Positions 25,528 through 33,897 of a DNA stretch of 64,000 nucleotides are shown piece after piece. Below the pieces are notes generated by a model, which saw only the letters and a program-made list of their open reading frames with translations, made no database searches and had not been told where the DNA came from. The position numbers were made by a program, and so were the translations under genes. How positions within the stretch are numbered: position 1 is the stretch's first letter; each line of letters begins with the position of its first letter. Source of the stretch: an uncultured Pelagibacteraceae bacterium (GTDB lineage: Bacteria > Pseudomonadota > Alphaproteobacteria > Pelagibacterales > Pelagibacteraceae); contig CACBLI010000001.1 of assembly GCA_902540235.1 (NCBI GenBank), forward strand, positions 1 through 64,000, in the 5' to 3' direction.

Positions 25528-26217
25528 TTATCTTAAAGGCTCGAAAAAAGCATCCATAAAAAGTATTTTATTATCTTTAAATTTTATTTTTGATATAGAT
25601 ATTAAAATATATTTATTTTTTTTCATGAATTCAATAATCTGGTAAAAATTTGGCTCTACGTTTTTATAAATATTCATGAAGAGAATTTCTATTTTGATTA
25701 ATTTTATAGTTTTTTTGGATAAATTAAATCTCATTCCTTTCAAAACTTTGAGATCTTCTCCCTGAACATCAATTTTACAAAAATCAATTTTTTTAAAACT
25801 ATCAAAAATATTGTCAAATTTGTCTGTTTGCACCAGGTATTTTTTATTCAGTTTTTTTAAAGATTTAAACATATCATTTTGCTCATAAAGGCTCGATTGT
25901 GAAGATATTTCATATTGATAGAATTTTTTTTTTTTACATTCATTTGATAAAGCCAAATTGAATGTTTTAATTTTTAAATCTTCATAATTTTTTTTAATTT
26001 TTTCACACAATTCAGGAATCGGTTCAAATACATAAATTTGTTTAAAATTCAAAAAAGAATATAAATAATCAATATAACTTCCCTGATTTGCACCAACATC
26101 TACATAGATAATATCTTTTTTTTTTATGATTGATTTGATTAATTTTTTTTCATCACAAAAGGACGATGATAAGTAACTTATCGCGTCATCTAGTTTTTGA
26201 TAATATTTAAGTAGCAT
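25528..26217 (-). CDS. FkbM-family methyltransferase
   Basis: A 229-residue class I SAM enzyme. The SAM loop is YVDVGANQGSYIDYLY near residue 39, VFEPIPELCEKIKKN follows, and the FkbM-specific segment FCKIDVQGEDLKVLKGM lies near residue 146. FkbM enzymes O-methylate sugars or polyketides and are frequent in surface-glycan islands. Together with the divergent membrane gene after it this forms a small accessory islet outside the main island. The substrate is unknown. Confidence 0.85.
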   Translation of the reverse strand: MLLKYYQKLDDAISYLSSSFCDEKKLIKSIIKKKDIIYVDVGANQGSYIDYLYSFLNFKQIYVFEPIPELCEKIKKNYEDLKIKTFNLALSNECKKKKFYQYEISSQSSLYEQNDMFKSLKKLNKKYLVQTDKFDNIFDSFKKIDFCKIDVQGEDLKVLKGMRFNLSKKTIKLIKIEILFMNIYKNVEPNFYQIIEFMKKNKYILISISKIKFKDNKILFMDAFFEPLR

Positions 26218-26263
26218 TTAAATATATTCTTGAAAGATCATTTTTTTAATTTATTACTTATTT

Positions 26264-27538
26264 ATGTTAAACGATTATGTCAAAAAAAATTATCACATTT
26301 TAACTTATCTTATTTGTTATTTAACTCTATTAATAGGTTTTTTTGTTGGTGAAAATGTTACAACAGGGCCTAAACCAGATTTTTTTCATACATGGAATGG
26401 AGCTATGGAATTTAATGATAATTGGTTATTATCATTATTGAATTTTGATAAAATCGAAAATTATACAAGGATATCTCCTATATATTTATTAATAATTAGT
26501 TTAATCAATAAAGTTTTTCAGAGCGTAGAATTAACAAAATTTTTTTTGTTTTTTATAATGAGTTTTTGCCAAATTTTATTTTATAAAATTTTAAAAAAAA
26601 TTTATTTTCCAAATACTATAAATAACAAAAATATTTTGTTTTGTTTAAGTTGTGTAATTTTTATCTCACCGTCATTTAGGGCAAATATAATTTGGCCTGA
26701 AAGTGCAATGCTTGGTCTATTATTTTTCTTAGTAGGATTGTATTATTTTTTTAGAAATCAACTAAAAGCTGAAAATAAGGATATTTTTTTGAATATCCTA
26801 TTTGTGGCGTCAGCGGCATATATAAGACCTAGTTTTGCTTTATTTTCTATAATTTTCTTCATTTTGTTTTTAATTCAAACAAAGAATTTACAAATATTTT
26901 TATACATGATTATATTGAATTTAATTTTAGCATTTCCTGCATTTTATTATTTATTTATCCTAGAAATACAATTCTTTAATATATCGGTTGCTGGAAAAGA
27001 AATAATGGGTCTTAATTTAAATTATTTAAGTAAATTACCATTGGTTCTCTCAATAATTTTTTTTCATTTAATTCCAATCTTATATTACAAAAAGTTTTTC
27101 ATAGAAAAATTTTTCTTTAAGAAAAATTTTATTCTTATACTACTATCAATATTTATATCATCTATACTCATACTTTTGTTTGAATATGATATAAATTTGT
27201 CAGGTGGTGGTATTTTTTTACATTTATCAAATTTCTTTTTTAAAAATAATATATTTTTTTTAATATTGATCCCTTTTTTTACTTTTTTTATAATTAAATT
27301 ATTGTTAGTAGATTTTTATAAAAATATAACAATTCTCTTACTTATCGTACTTTCAATACCTCAATATACTGTTTATCATAAATATTTTGATCCTCTACTA
27401 ATAATACTTGCATTTACTTTAATAAATTTTGGAATTAAAAAAGATTTTTTTCATAAAAAATTTATTGGTATTTTATACATATTCTATTTTACTTATTATA
27501 TTATTTCGTTTGTTAATAATTATTATTTGATAGTCTAA
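26264..27538 (+). CDS. Polytopic membrane protein, GT-C-like glycosyltransferase candidate
   Basis: A 424-residue protein with about ten to twelve hydrophobic helices. Between the first two is GENVTTGPKPDFFHTWNGA, where an acidic residue sits as in the first periplasmic loop of GT-C enzymes, and later AYIRPSFALF resembles the segment after helix five in that superfamily. No other motif was recognised. It is divergent from the FkbM gene (46-base gap), so both may share a promoter region. A role in transferring sugars from a lipid-phosphate donor is inference. Confidence 0.5.
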   Translation: MLNDYVKKNYHILTYLICYLTLLIGFFVGENVTTGPKPDFFHTWNGAMEFNDNWLLSLLNFDKIENYTRISPIYLLIISLINKVFQSVELTKFFLFFIMSFCQILFYKILKKIYFPNTINNKNILFCLSCVIFISPSFRANIIWPESAMLGLLFFLVGLYYFFRNQLKAENKDIFLNILFVASAAYIRPSFALFSIIFFILFLIQTKNLQIFLYMIILNLILAFPAFYYLFILEIQFFNISVAGKEIMGLNLNYLSKLPLVLSIIFFHLIPILYYKKFFIEKFFFKKNFILILLSIFISSILILLFEYDINLSGGGIFLHLSNFFFKNNIFFLILIPFFTFFIIKLLLVDFYKNITILLLIVLSIPQYTVYHKYFDPLLIILAFTLINFGIKKDFFHKKFIGILYIFYFTYYIISFVNNYYLIV

Positions 27539-27572
27539 AAGCTTAACTTACTAATTATACAAAGTGATATAA

Positions 27573-27593
27573 ACTTAATTTTTTTATTTAAGT
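27573..27593 (-). terminator. Weak hairpin between convergent transcripts
   Basis: ACTTAA at 27573-27578 pairs with TTAAGT at 27588-27593 around an A/T loop. It lies in the 79-base gap between the + strand membrane gene and the tRNA on the minus strand, where both transcripts should end. The stem is short and has only one G-C pair, so termination function is uncertain. Confidence 0.22.
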
Positions 27594-27617
27594 AGTAAAA
27601 TTTTTATTTTCTATAAT

Positions 27618-27694
<77 letters not shown>

Positions 27695-27700
27695 ATATAT

Positions 27701-27907
27701 TTAAATTCTATTTTTTAGTTTGTTTAATTTTTTTACTCTTTTAATATTTTCTTGAAGAATTCTTTTTTTTTTTTCTGAAGGTTTTTCGTAAGTATTTTTA
27801 AGTTTGATGATCTTAAAAAAACCATCTCTTTGAAGTTTTCTTTTTAAAACTCTCAAAGCTTGTTCTACATTATTATCTTTAACTTCTATTTTAATAAATA
27901 CCCCCAA
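27701..27907 (-). CDS. rpsU: 30S ribosomal protein S21
   Basis: A 68-residue basic protein with the S21 core VKDNNVEQALRVLKRKLQRDG and YEKPSEKKKR. The only ordinary start codon in frame is TTG at 27907-27905, giving four extra residues (Met-Gly-Val-Phe). Aligned with alphaproteobacterial S21 proteins as I recall them, the usual first Met would fall on the ATT codon at 27895-27893, which has GGGGG a few bases before it. The true start is therefore open. S21 takes part in initiation on the 30S subunit. It is followed directly by the initiator tRNA. Confidence 0.92.
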   Translation of the reverse strand: MGVFIKIEVKDNNVEQALRVLKRKLQRDGFFKIIKLKNTYEKPSEKKKRILQENIKRVKKLNKLKNRI

Positions 27908-27958
27908 AAAAATGTTTTAATATCATTTTTAAAAAAATATGTCTATTATTTTTCATTG

Positions 27959-28537
27959 CTAATTACTGTTAATTTTTAGTTGTTTATCTTTTTCTTTTTT
28001 TTCTCTTTTCACACGCCTTTCAGCCTTTGCAAGCGCTTCACCTAAATCTTTCTGTGAAAAAAGATTTAAAGCAACAGGGTCTTTTGGGTTAAGATTGTTA
28101 TAATTCCAGTAACTTTTATTTCGGATGGATGTAACTGTATTTTTTGTTATACTGACCAATCTTGCTATTTGTGAATCTTTTAAAATATTGTGATTTTTAA
28201 TTAACCATAAAGCAGAGTCTGGTTTGTCTTGTCTTTTTGATAAGGGTACATACTTTTTAATTTTTTGTTCATTATCACTAGAAATTTTTATGTCAGTATT
28301 TTTAATCTGAAGAGGTCTATTTTCGTCTTTTGAAGAAAGTTCAATTTCATCTCTAGAAAGTTGGCCTGAGATTATAGGGTTATAAGCCTTTATACCTTTT
28401 GCAACTTCGCCATCCGCTATACCTTGAATTTCAACTTCATGCATATTGCAAAAATCTGCAATTTGCTTAAATGTTAACGTGGTATTTTCAACTAACCAAA
28501 CAGCTGTTGCCATAGGCATTAGTGGAGTGTTAGACAT
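27959..28537 (-). CDS. trcR: Cell cycle transcriptional regulator TrcR (DUF1013)
   Basis: A 192-residue protein that opens with PLMPMATAVWLVENTTLTFKQIA, continues with FCNMHEVEIQGIADG and later has KPDSALWLIKNHNILKDSQIARL. This double-helical pattern is that of DUF1013, named TrcR in alphaproteobacteria, a regulator tied to the CtrA/GcrA cell-cycle circuit. The C-terminus is lysine-rich. Its start overlaps the rpmE stop by one base (TAATG). The DNA target is unknown. Confidence 0.85.
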   Translation of the reverse strand: MSNTPLMPMATAVWLVENTTLTFKQIADFCNMHEVEIQGIADGEVAKGIKAYNPIISGQLSRDEIELSSKDENRPLQIKNTDIKISSDNEQKIKKYVPLSKRQDKPDSALWLIKNHNILKDSQIARLVSITKNTVTSIRNKSYWNYNNLNPKDPVALNLFSQKDLGEALAKAERRVKREKKEKDKQLKINSN

Positions 28538-28767
28538 TAGTTTTTCTTTTCAGATTTAAAGTTTTGGAATTTCTTGTTAAATTTACTAATTCTGCCCTTG
28601 TCCATCAATTTTTGCTTTCCACCAGTCCAAGCAGAGTGAGATTTTGGATCAATCTCTAGTTTTAATATTTCACCCTCTTTTCCCCATGTTGATCTTGTTT
28701 CAAATTGACTGCCATCTGTCATTTCAACTTTAATTCTATGGTAGTTTGGATGAATTTTTTTTTTCAT
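28537..28767 (-). CDS. rpmE: 50S ribosomal protein L31
   Basis: A 76-residue protein with [19 protein letters not shown] at the front and [24 protein letters not shown] at the end, both typical of L31. It has no Cys-x-x-Cys, so it is the zinc-independent form. It lies 35 bases after suhB and couples to trcR. With L36, both usually zinc-binding ribosomal proteins in this window are zinc-free. Confidence 0.95.
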   Translation of the reverse strand: MKKKIHPNYHRIKVEMTDGSQFETRSTWGKEGEILKLEIDPKSHSAWTGGKQKLMDKGRISKFNKKFQNFKSEKKN

Positions 28768-28802
28768 GACGAGACTTATAACAAAAGAATCTTTTAAAAC
28801 AA

Positions 28803-29543
28803 TTAAAAGTTACTGAGTTTTTCTAACAATTTTGAACTTATGTTAGAACTTGAGGCAATAATCTTGATGTTTTTGTTGTTTGAAAGATCTATATGATTAA
28901 GAATTCCACCTGCTTCTTTGATTAAAATTATTCCAGCAGCAATATCCCAAATATTCAAGTTGTCTTGAAAATAACCGTCATATCTTCCAGATGCTACATA
29001 TGCCATATCTAATGCTGCACATCCAGATTTTCTGTAAGGTAGGTCAAGTTCATAATTAATTTTTCCCCCTGTAACAAATAAACAATTATTTATTTGATTT
29101 TTTTTTGAAACCCTGACCCTATGATTGTTAAAATATGATCCATTATTCTTTTCAGCATAAAACATTTCATTTTTTATTGGATCAAAAATTATTCCAGAAA
29201 TTATTTCATCATTAGATTTAAGAGCTATTGATATTGCAAAGTGAGGTATTCCATGTAAGAAATTTACTGTTCCATCAATAGGATCTATGATCCAAGTATT
29301 CTTTTTATCTTTATTATCTTCAAGTCCGTTTTCCTCACTTACAATTGAATAATGAGGTTTAGCTCTTTTTAGTTCCTCAATAATTATCTTTTCTGCTTTT
29401 AAATCAGAATTAGTTACAAAATCTGCCGGACCTTTTTGAGAAACTTGCAATTTTTCAATTTCGCCAAAATCTCTGATTAGTATCTTCGATGCTTTTTCTG
29501 CAGCTTTAATCATAATATTTAAATTTGCTGAAATCGAGTTCAT
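28803..29543 (-). CDS. suhB: Inositol monophosphatase family protein (SuhB-like)
   Basis: A 246-residue phosphatase with the metal sites [19 protein letters not shown] and, near the end, WDIAAG, which define the inositol monophosphatase family. SuhB also acts in rRNA transcription in enterobacteria; whether it does here is unknown. An upstream ATG at 29570 would add nine residues and overlap efp by 23 bases; ATG 29543, four bases after the efp stop, gives the normal N-terminus ([11 protein letters not shown]). Substrate could be inositol, fructose bisphosphate or a nucleotide phosphate. Confidence 0.88.
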   Translation of the reverse strand: MNSISANLNIMIKAAEKASKILIRDFGEIEKLQVSQKGPADFVTNSDLKAEKIIIEELKRAKPHYSIVSEENGLEDNKDKKNTWIIDPIDGTVNFLHGIPHFAISIALKSNDEIISGIIFDPIKNEMFYAEKNNGSYFNNHRVRVSKKNQINNCLFVTGGKINYELDLPYRKSGCAALDMAYVASGRYDGYFQDNLNIWDIAAGIILIKEAGGILNHIDLSNNKNIKIIASSSNISSKLLEKLSNF

Positions 29544-29547
29544 AAAC

Positions 29548-30108
29548 TTAAATTTTTTTAATATACTCAAGGTTTCTAGTATCCACTATTACCTCATCAC
29601 CAGCCTCTACAAAAGGTGGCACTTGTATATTTAAACCATTTAATAACTTTGCAGGTTTATATGAAGAAGAAACTGTTTGACCCTTTATGGCTGCGTCTGT
29701 CGTTTCAATTTTACATGTTACTTGGTTCGGCAATTCAACTGAAATAGGTGTTTCGTTATAAAAACTTATCAAAACCTCTAAATTTTCTGTAAGCAATTTA
29801 CCTTTCTCACCAACTAAGCTTTTCTTAATCTCTATTTGATCAAACGATTTTGGATTCATAAAAAAATAATTATTTTCATCATTATATAGGAAATTAAATT
29901 TTGTTTCTTCCAAAGATGCTTTTTCAACACTTTCGTTTGATCTAAATCGCTCGTTCAATTTAGTATTTTTATTGACGTTTTTCATTTCAATTTGCGCAAA
30001 TGCCCCACCTTTACCAGGCTTAACATGCTGAGTTTTTAGCACTTGCCACAAATCATTTTTATGTTCCAAAAGCATTCCCACTCTAATTTCACTAGCATTG
30101 ATTTTCAT
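29548..30108 (-). CDS. efp: Elongation factor P
   Basis: A 186-residue protein with the three-barrel EF-P layout: KINASEIRVGMLLEHK at the start, HVKPGKGGAFAQ carrying the modifiable Lys34, and the last-domain segment VPPFVEAGDEVIVDTRNLEYIKK. EF-P relieves ribosomes stalled on polyproline. Lys34 is kept, so lysylation by an EpmA-like enzyme is possible; none is in this window. It overlaps thiE by four bases. Confidence 0.96.
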   Translation of the reverse strand: MKINASEIRVGMLLEHKNDLWQVLKTQHVKPGKGGAFAQIEMKNVNKNTKLNERFRSNESVEKASLEETKFNFLYNDENNYFFMNPKSFDQIEIKKSLVGEKGKLLTENLEVLISFYNETPISVELPNQVTCKIETTDAAIKGQTVSSSYKPAKLLNGLNIQVPPFVEAGDEVIVDTRNLEYIKKI

Positions 30109-30719
30109 TTTATATTTTTAATCGCTTCTATTGGTTTAATTTTTTTATTATTCCAAATATAGCCTGAGATAGCTAAAAAGTTGGTTTTATTCAACAATAG
30201 TTTTTTATAATTTTTTGAATTGATACCACCTATAGCAACAATAGGAGTTTTTGTCATTTTTTTTACTTTTTTTAGTAAATTAATTGTAGCTTTGTATTTA
30301 ACTTTTTTTGTTTTTGATGTGTTGAATGCTCCGATCGCAATGTAATTAGCATTATTTTCAACGGCTTTTTTTATTAACTTAATTGAGTTATGACAAGTAA
30401 TTCCTATTATTTTATTTCCAATAATTTTCCTAGCTTCCAAAATATTCATATCTTTTTGTCCTAAATGACAACCATGCGCATTTAATTTTTTGGCTAGCAT
30501 TACATCGTCATTTATTAAAAATTTAACATTGAATTTGCTGCATATTTTTTTGATTTTTTTTCCAATTATAAATTTTTTTTTAAAACTTTCTTTTTTCAGC
30601 CTTAATTGAAAAAAACTAATTTTTTTTGATCTTAAAACCTCAAGTAAATCATTATAAAAAACATTGTTGATTTTTGAAGGTGAAATAAGATATATGAATT
30701 TTTTTTTATTATACTTCAA
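30105..30719 (-). CDS. thiE: Thiamine-phosphate synthase
   Basis: A 204-residue TIM barrel starting at TTG inside the end of fba. It has FFQLRLK near residue 37, FLINDDVMLAKKLNAHGCHLGQ around residue 66, a GITCHN phosphate-binding strand, YIAIGAFNTSKTK and IVAIGGI, the series expected for ThiE. It joins the pyrimidine and thiazole phosphates to make thiamine phosphate. The window also has thiD but no thiC, consistent with the known need of SAR11 cells for an external pyrimidine precursor. Confidence 0.88.
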   Translation of the reverse strand: MKYNKKKFIYLISPSKINNVFYNDLLEVLRSKKISFFQLRLKKESFKKKFIIGKKIKKICSKFNVKFLINDDVMLAKKLNAHGCHLGQKDMNILEARKIIGNKIIGITCHNSIKLIKKAVENNANYIAIGAFNTSKTKKVKYKATINLLKKVKKMTKTPIVAIGGINSKNYKKLLLNKTNFLAISGYIWNNKKIKPIEAIKNIK

Positions 30720-31716
30720 GATCTTTAAACCATTTGCTTTGAGCTGCTAAAGTATTCATTTTTGCTCGATGGTTAAAAACTTTTTGAGTACCTTCAATAT
30801 CTTCAATATTTTTTGACCAAAACTTTAGTGCACTTTGTTGAAGAGCTCGTCCATAAGAATAACTCATTATAAAATCAGTATCGTTGTATTTATTTATTAA
30901 ATTTAAATTTTCTGTTGCCTCAATTTCTGACTGACCGCCAGATAAAAAAGCAATTCCTGTGACTTCAGAAGGGACAGAATTTTTTAAACATTTAATTGTC
31001 AATTTAGCGACTTCTTCGTTTGTAATTTTATTGTCAGATTTATTACCAGCTAAGATCATATTGGGTTTTAGAATAATTCCTTTTAAATCAACTTTATGTA
31101 AAATTAACTCTTCAAAACATTTTTTTATTACCTCAGAAGTTTTTTCATAACATTCTTTTGCTGAATGTTCGCCCTCCATTAAGACCTCAGGCTCAACTAT
31201 TGGAACCATTCTACATTCTTGAACTAGTGCAGAGTATCTTGCTAATGCATGAGCATTAGACTGTATTGATAGTTTGCTTGGAAAATTTTTTGTTATAGTG
31301 TAAACGCCTCGCCATTTCGTAAATTTTGCACCAAGTTTATAGTATTCTTTTAATCTTTCTCTCAATCCATCCAGACCCTCTGTAATTTTTTCATCTGGTG
31401 ATCCTGCTAAAACTTTTGCACCAGTATCAACTTTAATGCCTGGGGCGCTACCCATACTAGAAATCAATTCTGGTATTTTTATTTTTTTTGAAGTCTCTTG
31501 TTTAATTGTTTCATCATACAAAATCACTCCTCCAATACAGTCTGTCATACTTGACGCACTGAATAATGTTTCTCTAAATGATAATCTATTTTCTGGAGAT
31601 GATGGAACTTTTACATCATCTAATCTTTGAGTCATTGTTCCAGTGCTTTCATCTGCAGCTAAAATTCCTTTTCCTTTCTCAAGAATTTTTAAAACAATAT
31701 TGTTTAATTCAGACAT
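30709..31716 (-). CDS. fba: Class I fructose-bisphosphate aldolase
   Basis: A 335-residue protein of the animal/plant-like class I aldolase family: GILAADESTGTM near residue 16, FTKWRGVYTI, ILKPNMILAG with the Schiff-base lysine, and FLSGGQSEIEATENL. It needs no metal, unlike class II aldolases. It cleaves or forms fructose 1,6-bisphosphate from two triose phosphates. It is the fourth gene in the tkt-gap-pgk-fba string, overlapping pgk by eight bases and thiE by eleven. Confidence 0.95.
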   Translation of the reverse strand: MSELNNIVLKILEKGKGILAADESTGTMTQRLDDVKVPSSPENRLSFRETLFSASSMTDCIGGVILYDETIKQETSKKIKIPELISSMGSAPGIKVDTGAKVLAGSPDEKITEGLDGLRERLKEYYKLGAKFTKWRGVYTITKNFPSKLSIQSNAHALARYSALVQECRMVPIVEPEVLMEGEHSAKECYEKTSEVIKKCFEELILHKVDLKGIILKPNMILAGNKSDNKITNEEVAKLTIKCLKNSVPSEVTGIAFLSGGQSEIEATENLNLINKYNDTDFIMSYSYGRALQQSALKFWSKNIEDIEGTQKVFNHRAKMNTLAAQSKWFKDLEV

Positions 31717-32896
31717 TTTGATTTAAAGCTTTTATACCAGGAAGTTCTTTTCCTTCAAGATATTCTAAAAACGCTCCACCAGCAGTTGAAACAAAGTTAA
31801 AATCTTGAATTATATTTAATTGGTTTATCAAAGCTATTGTATCTCCTCCACCTATTACAGAGTAGATTGAATTTTCTTTATTTTTTTTTACAATTGCTTT
31901 TGCAATTTCGTAACTTCCAACCGCAAAATTTGGATTCTCAAAATAACCTGCCGGACCATTCCACAAAACTGTTTTACTTATTTTGATAATTTCTATTATT
32001 TTTTGAACTGTTGTAGGTCCAATATCTAAAATTAAGTCATCATTTTCAATATTATCTAGTTCTTTAACTTTTGGACTATCGTTTACATTTTTTCCAACCA
32101 AAACATCTTCAGGAAAAGTAATTTTGCAAGAATGATTTTCTGAAGTTTCAAAAATTTCTTTTATTTCAGTTTCACAATTGAATTCCTTTATTGAGCTGCC
32201 AATGTTGTGCCCTCTATACTTTATGATATTATTAGCCATTCCCCCAACAATTATAATGTTATCAAATTTTGGTATTAAATTTTTAATTATACTAGTTTTT
32301 GTCAAAATTTTTGATCCACCAATAATGCAAGTAATTGGTTTTTTTATTTCTGTTGTAACCTTTTTAAGTGCTTTCATTTCTGTTTCTAGTTGTAGACCAG
32401 CATATGCGGGTAAAAATTCTGTAATCTTGCTTATAGATGTATGTGATCTATGAGAACAAGAAAATGCGTCATTCACATATAAATCAGCCAGACTAGCTAA
32501 ATGTTTAGCCAAAAATACATCGTTTTTTTCTTCTTCTTTATAAAATCTAATATTTTCTAAAAATACAATTTGCTCCTGAGGATTTTTAAATAAATCTTTT
32601 TTTTTCAGTTTAAAAATATTTTCATCTAATAACTGAATTTTTTTCTTTACTTTTTTTTCTAAGCTTTCACAAATTGGTTTTAGTGAGAGATTTTTGTTAA
32701 ATTCACCCTTTGGTCTTCCCACATGAGAGATAATTATAATTTTCGATTTTTTTTCAATTAAGAAGTTTAAAACAGGAAGAATTTTATCAATTCTAGTTTC
32801 ATCAGTGATAAGGCCATTTTTTAATGGGACATTCAAATCTAATCTTAACAAAACTTTTTTTTGACTAAGATTTTCTTGGTCTTTTATATTTTTCAT
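31709..32896 (-). CDS. pgk: Phosphoglycerate kinase
   Basis: A 395-residue enzyme with RLDLNVPL near the N-terminus, ISHVGRPKG, CSHRSHTSI, a hinge region and GGGDTIALINQ, all PGK hallmarks. It interconverts 1,3-bisphosphoglycerate and 3-phosphoglycerate with ATP. A TTG one codon upstream is possible, but ATG 32896 overlaps the gap stop as TGATG and is preferred. The gene belongs to a tightly packed triose-phosphate operon. Confidence 0.96.
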   Translation of the reverse strand: MKNIKDQENLSQKKVLLRLDLNVPLKNGLITDETRIDKILPVLNFLIEKKSKIIIISHVGRPKGEFNKNLSLKPICESLEKKVKKKIQLLDENIFKLKKKDLFKNPQEQIVFLENIRFYKEEEKNDVFLAKHLASLADLYVNDAFSCSHRSHTSISKITEFLPAYAGLQLETEMKALKKVTTEIKKPITCIIGGSKILTKTSIIKNLIPKFDNIIIVGGMANNIIKYRGHNIGSSIKEFNCETEIKEIFETSENHSCKITFPEDVLVGKNVNDSPKVKELDNIENDDLILDIGPTTVQKIIEIIKISKTVLWNGPAGYFENPNFAVGSYEIAKAIVKKNKENSIYSVIGGGDTIALINQLNIIQDFNFVSTAGGAFLEYLEGKELPGIKALNQNV

Positions 32897-33897
32897 CAAG
32901 AATTCTTGTGGATATACTCTGCTATGTCACACATTCTATTTGAAAAACCCCATTCATTATCATACCAAGCTGAAATTTTACCCATATTTTTTCCAATTAC
33001 GTTAGTTAAGTTTGAGTCAATGATTGATGAAGCTTGATTATGATTAAAGTCTACAGATACAAGTTTTTCTTTGGTAATCTCAAGTATCTTATTCTTTTTG
33101 CTAAAATTGTGAAACGCTAAATTAATTTTTTTGATACTCAAATCTTTTTTGGTACAAAAAACAAGTTCAATTAAAGAAACATTTGGAGTAGGAACTCGCA
33201 TTGCAACACCCTCTAATTTACCTTTTAGGGATGGAATAATTTCACCAATTGCCCTAGAGGCACCAGTTGAAGTAGGCACAATTGATTGGCTAGCGGATCT
33301 AGCTCTTCTAGGATCTTTATGGGAATTATCTAAAAGTCTTTGATCAGTTGTATACGCGTGGATAGTTGTCATAAAACCTCTTTCGATTTCAAAATTCTCA
33401 TTCAGAACATGAGCTACTGGAGCAAGACAATTTGTTGTGCAGGATGCAGCAGAAATTATTTTGTCGGCTTTTTTCAGTTTTGTTTCGTTCACTCCAAATA
33501 CAATAGTTTTATCAGCTTTTTTACATGGAGCTGAAACAATAACTTTTTTTGCTCCATTTTTAAGATGAGGTTCCAACTTTTCTTTTGAGTTAAATTTCCC
33601 TGTACATTCAAAGACATAATCTACATCAAATTTTTTCCAATTAATTTTATTTAAATCTGTTTCTTGACTGAATGATATTTTATTTTTATTTATGATCAGA
33701 TGTTTATCATCAAAACTTATGTCTGCATTAAATTTTCCATGAACAGAATCATATTTTAACAGAGCAGAACAGATTTCAGAATTTGTTCTATTATTAATGT
33801 GTTTAATTTCTAAATTTTTATTATTGTTTTCTAATATGGATCGAGTAATCATTCTACCAATTCTACCCATACCGTTAATTCCAATTTTTACTTTCAT
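32896..33897 (-). CDS. gap: Glyceraldehyde-3-phosphate dehydrogenase
   Basis: A 333-residue enzyme. The NAD loop is [11 protein letters not shown], the catalytic cysteine lies in [11 protein letters not shown], followed by [14 protein letters not shown] and [12 protein letters not shown]. It oxidises glyceraldehyde 3-phosphate to 1,3-bisphosphoglycerate. Its start overlaps the tkt stop by four bases (ATGA), so it is made together with transketolase. NAD or NADP preference is not certain from the sequence. Confidence 0.96.
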   Translation of the reverse strand: MKVKIGINGMGRIGRMITRSILENNNKNLEIKHINNRTNSEICSALLKYDSVHGKFNADISFDDKHLIINKNKISFSQETDLNKINWKKFDVDYVFECTGKFNSKEKLEPHLKNGAKKVIVSAPCKKADKTIVFGVNETKLKKADKIISAASCTTNCLAPVAHVLNENFEIERGFMTTIHAYTTDQRLLDNSHKDPRRARSASQSIVPTSTGASRAIGEIIPSLKGKLEGVAMRVPTPNVSLIELVFCTKKDLSIKKINLAFHNFSKKNKILEITKEKLVSVDFNHNQASSIIDSNLTNVIGKNMGKISAWYDNEWGFSNRMCDIAEYIHKNS

